DNA of 64,000 nt from Amorphochlora amoebiformis. Its lineage: Eukaryota; Cercozoa; Chlorarachniophyceae. The notes beneath the pieces are model-generated. The model did no database searches and was not told the DNA's origin. It was given only the letters and a program-made list of their open reading frames with translations. Made by a program: the position numbers and the translations under genes. Every line of letters begins with the position of its first letter. Within the stretch, counting starts at the first letter, position 1. Shown here in pieces: positions 1-64,000 of this stretch. Where the stretch lies: the NCBI GenBank assembly GCA_054601695.1, contig BAAHQB010000191.1, positions 248,001 to 312,000 on the forward strand, written 5' to 3'.

Positions 1-10
1 CACGGGAGTG

Positions 11-127
<117 letters not shown>

Positions 128-288
128 CCATAACATAGGTCGGGGCGTCATCGCGAGAATAACCGTTGGACTCGCTCTCTGTCTGCGACGATGCTTCCAA
201 TGTCAAAACCCCCCCCCCCCCCCCCTGGCATTTTTCAAGTTTCTTCATGCGAAAAATACATAAATATGTTAATATGTATATATATATA

Positions 289-319
<31 letters not shown>

Positions 320-482
320 ACATGACTCCCTATTGAATCCTTCTCCCTTCCCTGTTCGCCTATTCGCCAACTCAATCCTTCTCTTCCATACCTCTCATCA
401 CTTCTGCTGTTTTAACATCTCTACGGCGCTCTCTTTTTCGCTTTGGTTTCTCTCTCGTCTCTCTCGTGTCTCTAGTTTTCGC

Positions 483-542
<60 letters not shown>

Positions 543-756
543 ATATGTGTATATATGTGCATATTTCTCTGAATACATATATACATAAAATACACATAGA
601 TATGCATATATCATACATCGATATGAATATATCACACATAGATATGAATATATCATACATAGATCTGCATATATCATACGTAGATATGCATATATCATAC
701 ACATAGCTCTCTTCTCGTTTATGCTCATCCTCTCTCTTCTCTATTATTCTCACATT

Positions 757-841
<85 letters not shown>

Positions 842-926
842 ATATATAGATTTATATGTGTATGATATATATTCTTTATGATATAGACACATAATGTTTT
901 AAATTTATTAATATGTATATATGTAT

Positions 927-988
<62 letters not shown>

Positions 989-1091
989 TACACATAATGT
1001 TATAAATTTATAAATATATATGTATAAATGTAATATTTATATATATATATATAAATATATATAATTATATATACATATATATATATATATA

Positions 1092-1171
<80 letters not shown>

Positions 1172-1174
1172 TAT

Positions 1175-12761
<11,587 letters not shown>

Positions 12762-12770
12762 CAGATACAA

Positions 12771-12776
12771 AATAAA
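12771..12776 (+). terminator. Polyadenylation signal AATAAA of the RBR gene
   Basis: A canonical AATAAA lies 10 bases after the RBR stop codon. A second AATAAA lies near 12947. Confidence 0.6.
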
Positions 12777-13763
12777 CCTATGGAAATGTATATATATATA
12801 TATATATATTCATTCTCTCCTTTCACCTTCTTCTATCTCTTCCCCCCCCCCCCCCCCCTTCCCCTCGCAGGGGTATAAAGACACTTAGATTATATCCCTA
12901 CTAATCTTTGTTTTAACACCAATGTGGAGATGAATAGAATACACGAATAAAGCTACCGATTGAATAGTGGTTTTCATAGCTCTTTGTTAAGATTCTAGAT
13001 CAGGACAAACCTGTGATTGTTTTCCTGGTTTTTTTTTTTCCTGGGTTTCCCATATATCTCAGTATTTCTAGAGAGAGACAAGATATATATATATATACTC
13101 ATGAAGAAGGGACAAGCAAGCTTTTGTGCTATTATTAGTTGGCTTGTTCTATCCTTCTCTTCCATACAATCTCTCATCTCGCGTACAGATCCAGATTATT
13201 TCATTAAAAGCAAAAAAAAAAAAAAAAAAAAAAATGGAAGAAAAAAAAAAGAAGACATTTCTGCGCGGTTACGGGCTCATCGGTTACTGGCGGGAGCTAC
13301 CGGTTAGTTACTGGCATCTTGTCCATCAGAGCCTTAATCACCAGATACAGCTCCACACAACACCGTAACCGGTGAGGCCACGTGTCGGAGCTCGTGGCTG
13401 GGGGTATTGCAGGAGCTCTGAGGGTATACGTACAAGAGTACGATTTTTTCATCCAATTGTTGATGTGATGATGTACAAAGGGCGAAGGGTACCATGAGTA
13501 TAGATAAAGGTTCCCAGAGTTGTCGAATAGAGATTTTGGGGGAAAAGGAGAATCGGCGTGTCTGAATGTAGGAGACGATTGACATGTACTAGATGTAGGG
13601 CCATTGCACCTCCCCTCCCGGTCTGGTCGTCTTCAACTCATGATATTTACGGAGTTACGTAAGTTTACGTTTAAGTTCATTATACCGTTCATTATTATCA
13701 CTCTAGAAAGTACGCACACATACTAATAATCTGAATATAATAGTAAGTATCCTATACTAGTAC

Positions 13764-13795
<32 letters not shown>

Positions 13796-14039
13796 ATATA
13801 CATATATATATTACAGATATATATATATATATCTAGATATATATATATATATATAATATAAATATCGACATCTGAAGTTTGAGGCCGCAATGATAATGTC
13901 TATAGCTAGAATGTGCTAAATTGCTAATCACGATACCAGTATATAATGATACAGATCTAGCAGATAGCTTGGTAAACAGAAAATCTAGTCACTCGGGGCA
14001 CTGAATATATCAGGATCGCACATGCTCAATGATTTAATT

Positions 14040-14045
14040 TTTATT
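14040..14045 (-). terminator. Polyadenylation signal AATAAA of the unknown minus gene
   Basis: The minus strand reads AATAAA about 80 bases after either candidate stop (14128 or 14124), in AT-rich sequence. This supports the 3' end placed here. Confidence 0.45.
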
Positions 14046-14127
14046 ATTTGAACGAAGTAGCCTAGTATGCCCCATTTTTTGTAGCGTAGGTTAGGTTAAT
14101 CCCATTCGCGCTTCTCAAACGTACTAG

Positions 14128-26202
<12,075 letters not shown>

Positions 26203-26473
26203 TATTGTCTAAGTGAGTGAGAGCTGCGTGAGAATCGCGTCCTAGAAACTCTGGCAACGCGGGTGTCACCAAGGGATTGACACGTGTCGAATGATATTGT
26301 CACATAGCTCTGTCACACTGAGTATAAACGTCCATGTCACACTGGAGTGTCACAGGTCAAATAGCAAGAAATTATCAGTGCCTCGCCTTCGTAAACATTT
26401 TGCTTCCCCCCTCCTTTTTTTTATCCCCCCCCCCCTTATTCTCAAGCGTTGAAACCCGGGTTTATACTCTCAG
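26203..26473. promoter_or_regulatory. Bidirectional promoter region, unknown gene / MICU1
   Basis: This 271-bp segment separates the ATG of the minus-strand gene from the MICU1 ATG. It has no TA repeat. It holds a perfect 10-bp palindrome GACACGTGTC (near 26279, containing the E-box/G-box core CACGTG), repeated GTCACA/GTGTCAC motifs and a poly-C run (about 26427-26436). The promoter role is inferred from position. No TATA box is evident. Confidence 0.55.
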
Positions 26474-38617
<12,144 letters not shown>

Positions 38618-39374
38618 TCGATCTACATTACTTCGCTTTTGCTAAATCAATCACCAGCTAGCTACTCACTTCTCCTGGACATTTCATTTCCTTCGTGAAT
38701 TGCACATATACTGCTATCCTAGTTCCACCTGCGAGACGATTGCAACACGTGCCTGCCTATGTACTACGGTTTCAGGTCATTTTTTGATGAAAATTGACTT
38801 AGCTAGCTAAGTGTTATATACATATACATACATGCACTTATAAAAGAAACAATTAGTCGAACCATAATCAGTAATGAATTTTGACATGTCACGATACGTA
38901 TCTATTACTAGTATTACTAGTATTACTAGTATTAGTAGATCTAGGTATACGTACGTACGTACTAGACCTAGTAGACGTATACGAGACCGTATGTGGTACA
39001 TCTATCATACGTGTTACTGTAATTTGCAGCCTGCATACGTAATTCCAGTCAATATGTTTTAAATGGACGTACCTGCGTACGTAATTCCAGTCAATACGTA
39101 CTAACTGGACGTACCTACGTACGTACTCAGAGTGCGACATTGTACGTACATACCTATCACTAGTATCATGGCACACATATTAGACCTACATCCCTACCTC
39201 GATATGTATGTTGTTTATATATCTATGCAGCTTTGCTGCGCTGTTGTAGGTCATATTTGAAACGGCATGCATATGGCGTGCGCATGCGCATACATACGTC
39301 TACGTATACGTATATAAATATGCATATGTATGTACAATGTACATATAATATTTATATACATATATTCATATATA

Positions 39375-39441
<67 letters not shown>

Positions 39442-40102
39442 TTATATATTTATTGTATTTATATATGTACACTCAGTCTTTACTAGACTCTTTAGTTCTG
39501 GTGTTAAGCATGTACTACTCTCACACGTATCAAATATAGTATCAATCGGTCCACTTTACTCGGCATTCGTCTGCTCAGACTCTGCTGATATCATTGGTGA
39601 TGATCATGATCATGGTCATACTCAGTGGCGTGCATGTCAACAGTATGCAACCATAAACAGTGCTGTTACATGCGGAAGCTGAAGCTTCCTGTTTGTTTGT
39701 TTAATATATTAAATTCGACTCGTGACGGTATTTAAGCATATACGTCCAGTACTTACGTACCATATAATCTAAGTCATAATGCGTCTAGATCGTGTTTTCT
39801 AAAATTATAGATCTGCAAAACAGAATGTTCATTCAAACTTATCATCAAGCCATATTTTGTCACGAAGAGAATCTCAGAACTTTAAACTGACGTCGACTCA
39901 ATACATGCATGTACTGATTCCCATCGTCGAGAGATGCGCCAGCCGGGACGCCGCTACGTACCATACCGAACACTATTTTTTGCCGGTGGTATGAAGCAGC
40001 ACAAACCAATAACATTTCTGGTAACTGTACAAAATCTTGTTTATTACACTTCAGCATGACGACTTTTTAATATTTCAAAAATACGATGGCCAACACTTTC
40101 GG
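38618..40102. other. Convergent intergenic region, palindrome-rich
   Basis: The region lies between the MICU1 stop and the 3' end of the minus-strand Q/H-rich gene. It is mostly unique sequence with one (TA)n tract (39380-39440). It is very rich in CTAG, TACGTA and AGATCT-type palindromes, notably at 38890-39180, with a duplicated segment of about 55 bp around 39030-39120. No ORF with convincing coding character was found. Confidence 0.5.
40040..40045 (-). terminator. Polyadenylation signal AATAAA of the Q/H-rich gene
   Basis: The minus strand reads AATAAA about 58 bases beyond the stop codon at 40103-40105. Confidence 0.55.
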
Positions 40103-41874
<1,772 letters not shown>

Positions 41875-42927
41875 ATTTGCTTGCTAACAGCTGGCCCCAA
41901 CGATACAGGCGCCCGAGCTTGGTCCCGAAGGCTGAAGACTGTTGGTTTGTACGATAACACCAACCGGATGTCTGTTGTTACATTTATATAGGAGAAGGTA
42001 TTCCGAGAATTATTGATAAAATTGTTTTGATTTAAGAAATAATACTTCGGCTGATTTTCTGCGATTAATAGTAACTAATGTAGTTGCGAGAAATAAGAAA
42101 TACCGTCTAATAATCTATAATATTTACCTTTAAGCTCATCAACTACTCAATGGCCATGGCCATGATATATATTAGCAAATTAATACCAACAATAATAATT
42201 TTCCTGGTACTTTTGACATCTCTAATGTTATTAGCACAGACTGCAAAAATACAAGATTATGTGCAAGTCTATTCTTGAATTTCTTGTGTCTATCTCTTAA
42301 TCCTCATCTAACTCACTCGGAACTTGCAAAACGCATTTGTGAACGCGGGCGAATACCGAGTGTTCTTGTTGTCAAATACCGTCCGAGACACGGATCTCAT
42401 CTTCCGAGGCAAATACTGAGCTTGTCCCTTCTGCAGAAATATTCCCTGCTACAGCAAGTTTTGCAGGAATCCTCCCTCGGTAGAATGCTGCAGAGCCACG
42501 CCAATCTCACACGTTCAACCTCTTACTGCACACCTGCAAGCGCACCCCACTAGTCTGGAACCCACGACACTGCAACCTCGGTAAGCCTTATGATACCTCT
42601 GGCATATCCTCTCTTAGGTCAACACCCTGTCCACCAGCGGCGCCTCACAACGCCTGGACATAAGTAATTCCTACACATCACGCGTATATGCAGCCATGCT
42701 GAAAGTCGGACGTTGCGGATCGGCTTGCAATGTGGTCGTCGGGTCGCGTTTAGACAGAGTTGCGTCTAAGGAGGTGTAGTTTTTTACTAGTTATAGCAAG
42801 TTATGTTTGTGTAATTATAATATCGTTGCTATGTTCAAACTCTGGACTTGAGGTTATACTTAGTTTTACTACTCGTAACGTGCCGTGCCGTAAACACACA
42901 CCGTGAACGATTATATACGTATAATAT

Positions 42928-42973
<46 letters not shown>

Positions 42974-43671
42974 GTATCTAGAGTATATCAAAGTATCGAT
43001 ATACGTTATATATAATATTATATACCAGTATAATATTATATATATATACGATACATAATAAATATTACATCTAGTACATACATATGTAATATTGTATAAT
43101 TATAAACTAAAATTTTGTATCAGTCATAGTCTAATAATCCTATGCAATGATTATAATACTAGCATGATCAGGTACCACATATATCCAGTTTATCAACATT
43201 GGCAACTTAAAATATGAATTAACTTTACTAGTTTATTCAATGACATTCCGAAGGATATACGCAATTAAGTTCGACTCAATATTATACAATATTATACCTA
43301 CATCTAGACATACTACTAGTCATATTCCAGATGTTTTATAGATGTAGTAGATCGCCGGCATTCAACGACAAAGAGTAGTTAGAACACAACGCGATGATAT
43401 CTGCAGATGATTTGTCATCATGCGAAGCTGCTAGTGCTACTACTGTTCCGTGTTCTATACAAGGCATTGTTTGTCTGTAGCTTTCAAGTTGCTTGTATAC
43501 ATGTAGAATTGTATGTCTCATGTACGTCTACGAGACTACTTTTGAAAGGAAAAAAAACTAAGTGTTGGTCAGGTAGATATCTTTCAATGGGCTATCACTC
43601 AATCCAATGCCTTTTTCACATGTCTCAGGCAATACGTTCTGATATGTATGTCATTATTTCTGCATATGTGC

Positions 43672-43715
<44 letters not shown>

Positions 43716-43728
43716 AAATGTACTCTTG

Positions 43729-43762
<34 letters not shown>

Positions 43763-43766
43763 ATAT

Positions 43767-43821
<55 letters not shown>

Positions 43822-44086
43822 GCCATTTTTTATACATAATATATATATATATATATATATGTATTTACACATATATACAAATATGTACCTATATACATAT
43901 ATATATATATATATATTTACACATATATACAAATATGTACATATATATACATATATATACATATATATATTATATATTATATATATATATATTATATACA
44001 CACACATATATATATATATATATATTATATGTATCCATATATATACATATATATATATATGTATACATATATATATATATATGTAT

Positions 44087-44159
<73 letters not shown>

Positions 44160-44174
44160 TGCTTATATGTATAT

Positions 44175-44225
<51 letters not shown>

Positions 44226-44334
44226 CATATCTAGATATATGTATATATATATATTATATATTATATATATACATATACATATACTTATATTTATATGTAT
44301 ACTATCATATATATAAATATATATATCTACATAT

Positions 44335-44369
<35 letters not shown>

Positions 44370-44387
44370 ATATGTGTGTGTATAATA
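41875..44387. other. Region between two same-strand genes; mostly unique AT-rich DNA
   Basis: It contains the upstream region of the Q/H-rich gene. It also has two unsupported ORFs (plus 42275-42553, 92 codons; minus 43336-43521, 61 codons, starting [14 protein letters not shown]). A large TA block lies at about 43675-44375. The minus ORF could be a small gene but has no motif I recognise. Confidence 0.45.
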
Positions 44388-44393
44388 TTTATT
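44388..44393 (-). terminator. Polyadenylation signal AATAAA of the PfkB gene
   Basis: The minus strand reads AATAAA only 3 bases after the stop codon. The 3' UTR must be very short if this signal is used. Confidence 0.4.
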
Positions 44394-44396
44394 TAA

Positions 44397-53448
<9,052 letters not shown>

Positions 53449-53574
53449 CGAAAGGGTCTTCCAGCCCGATCTTCGAACCCGACGAATTCGTTGGACTCCG
53501 AATAATTGAATAATTATTCCCGTTGGATTCCGAAGGAATAATTTCGGTTCCTCGGGTCTGGGTTCCGAATCTCG
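53449..53574. promoter_or_regulatory. 126-bp bidirectional promoter region, PfkB kinase / rRNA methylase
   Basis: Two start codons face outward from this short segment. It has no TA repeat. It carries an imperfect direct repeat (CGTTGGACTCCGAATAATT and CGTTGGATTCCGAAGGAATA) and an AATAATT...AATTATT inverted element near 53499-53519. The promoter role is inferred from geometry. Confidence 0.55.
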
Positions 53575-62858
<9,284 letters not shown>

Positions 62859-63104
62859 TAACAGCTGTTATCCAGACCATAAACCATACCCTACCACCTA
62901 CCACCTAGACCATACTAACACCTATCATCTACACCATAACTATACCTACCATCTAGACCATAACCGTACCCTACTGCCTACCATCTAGACCATACTAACA
63001 CCTATCATCTACACCATAACACTACCCTAACAGCTGTTATTTAGACCATAACCCTACCCTATTACTTACCATCTAGACCATACTAACACCTATCATCTAG
63101 ATTG

Positions 63105-63185
<81 letters not shown>

Positions 63186-63250
63186 CGTATATTTTATACC
63201 TTGCATGTATATAAATCATATATATACACACATATAGATACATATTATGG

Positions 63251-63297
<47 letters not shown>

Positions 63298-63505
63298 GAA
63301 GATACCTTGTAGATATATATACAATATACATATTTATATGTACACATGTATATACAAATATGTGTACATACATGTACATATTATTTACATATATATTATG
63401 TATATATTTATATACATACATTCAAATATTTTTTAAATATACAAATATATGTACATAATTATATGTACATATAATATATATATAATATATATTATATGTA
63501 CATAT

Positions 63506-63542
<37 letters not shown>

Positions 63543-64000
63543 CGTATATATTTGTACATATTGAAGTATGATGTAATATTGTTACATTGATATATTTATA
63601 TGAAAATTTAATATAAGTATATATAACTAGATAACAGTATAAATTGGACGTATGTGTACATATATAATAAGATAATATACATATAAGGTGGCGTCGTCAG
63701 GTGAAGTAGGTGAAGGCGGTGGGCATGGTGATGGTAGTCATGGTCTAGATGACGGTCAGGATGGTCTAGATGCTAATGTTGACTAGGTTGACTCTGCTTC
63801 TAACACCTAGCACCAGAAGCACTCCAGCGATCGCGAATAACAAGGCTTACTTATTACTAGTATTAATTGATATTATGTTAATTATCGTGATGGTTTCTAG
63901 ACTAATCTAGTAATCTACTAGATCTAGTAAAAATACATGATCTAGATGGTCGACCTGCTGATCATGGCTAGATGGCTACTCTGGCTTAGCAACCTGTTTC
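62859..64000. other. Window end: repeats and palindrome-rich unique DNA
   Basis: About 62870-63100 holds a repeat around CATCTAGACCATAAC/ACACCTATCATCTA. About 63110-63600 is TA-rich. About 63690-64000 is unique and rich in CTAG and AGATCTAG palindromes, like the region near 38.9 kb. Apart from the possible exon at 63688-63786, no gene is seen. Confidence 0.6.
63688..63786 (+). CDS. Possible alternative last exon of the rRNA methylase gene
   Basis: After an AG at 63686-63687 there is an open frame of 32 codons ending in TAG: VASSGEVGEGGGHGDGSH, then an Asp/Gly/Leu-rich part. It is in phase 0 with a potential donor CAT|GTACTA at 62838 inside the last exon, so it could replace the QNKHVLNTEP end. 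It might equally belong to another gene or be noncoding. Confidence 0.3.
   Translation: MASSGEVGEGGGHGDGSHGLDDGQDGLDANVD

Larger units (their letters stand above)
12762..14127. other. Convergent intergenic region between RBR gene and unknown minus gene
   Basis: Between the two 3' ends lie a poly-C run (about 12844-12858), a poly-A run (about 13210-13232) and short TA tracts. A minus-strand 83-codon ORF at 13334-13585 has no recognisable motif, and I could not connect it to either gene. Confidence 0.5.

Noticed and set aside
372-840. Long Tyr/Ile ORFs over TA repeats, here and throughout
   Set aside because: They are translations of (TA)n and (TACA)n in three frames and both strands, with no protein motif; they overlap modelled introns.

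Overview
The window is nuclear DNA of a eukaryote with a very intron-rich, AT-microsatellite-rich genome. More than half of it is (TA)n and related simple sequence. Between the TA tracts lie islands of about 10-300 bp bounded by AG and GT. When these islands are joined in phase, they give recognisable eukaryotic proteins. Long raw ORFs are almost all poly-Tyr/Ile shadows of TA repeats, so every gene call below is a spliced model built by hand from open frame, intron phase and family motifs. No prokaryotic, plasmid or phage gene was seen. The species cannot be named from this sequence. A mitochondrial calcium-uptake regulator, an RBR ubiquitin ligase and a mitochondrial-type rRNA methylase point to an organism with a conventional aerobic mitochondrion.

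Layout: (1) 1.2-12.8 kb, + strand: a membrane-anchored RBR (RING-IBR-RING2) E3 ubiquitin ligase of about 21 exons, RNF14-like in its RBR core. (2) 14.1-26.2 kb, - strand: an unrecognised gene of about 23 tiny exons, convergent with gene 1. (3) 26.5-38.6 kb, + strand: a complete MICU1-type mitochondrial calcium uptake protein, 19 exons, 411 aa, divergent from gene 2 with the two ATGs 271 bp apart. (4) 40.1-41.9 kb, - strand: an unrecognised Q/H/P-rich protein, 4 exons, 367 aa. (5) 44.4-53.4 kb, - strand: a complete PfkB/ribokinase-family sugar or nucleoside kinase, 17 exons, 349 aa, with an N-terminal membrane anchor. (6) 53.6-62.9 kb (or 63.8), + strand: a complete TrmH/SpoU (MRM1-type) rRNA 2'-O-ribose methyltransferase, 15 exons, 439 aa, divergent from gene 5 with ATGs 126 bp apart.

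The most unusual property is how the introns are built. Besides (TA)n and interstitial TTAGGG/CCCTAA arrays, many introns carry tandem copies of exon edges: the end of an exon plus its splice site, and sometimes a whole exon. They occur in all five TA-rich genes, about fifteen cases in all. At least one case (MICU exon 16) keeps two intact, in-phase copies. Three introns appear to use GC-AG ends, and there is a 10-nt microexon. The genes share no obvious pathway, although two of the four recognised products (MICU and the MRM1-type methylase) should be mitochondrial.
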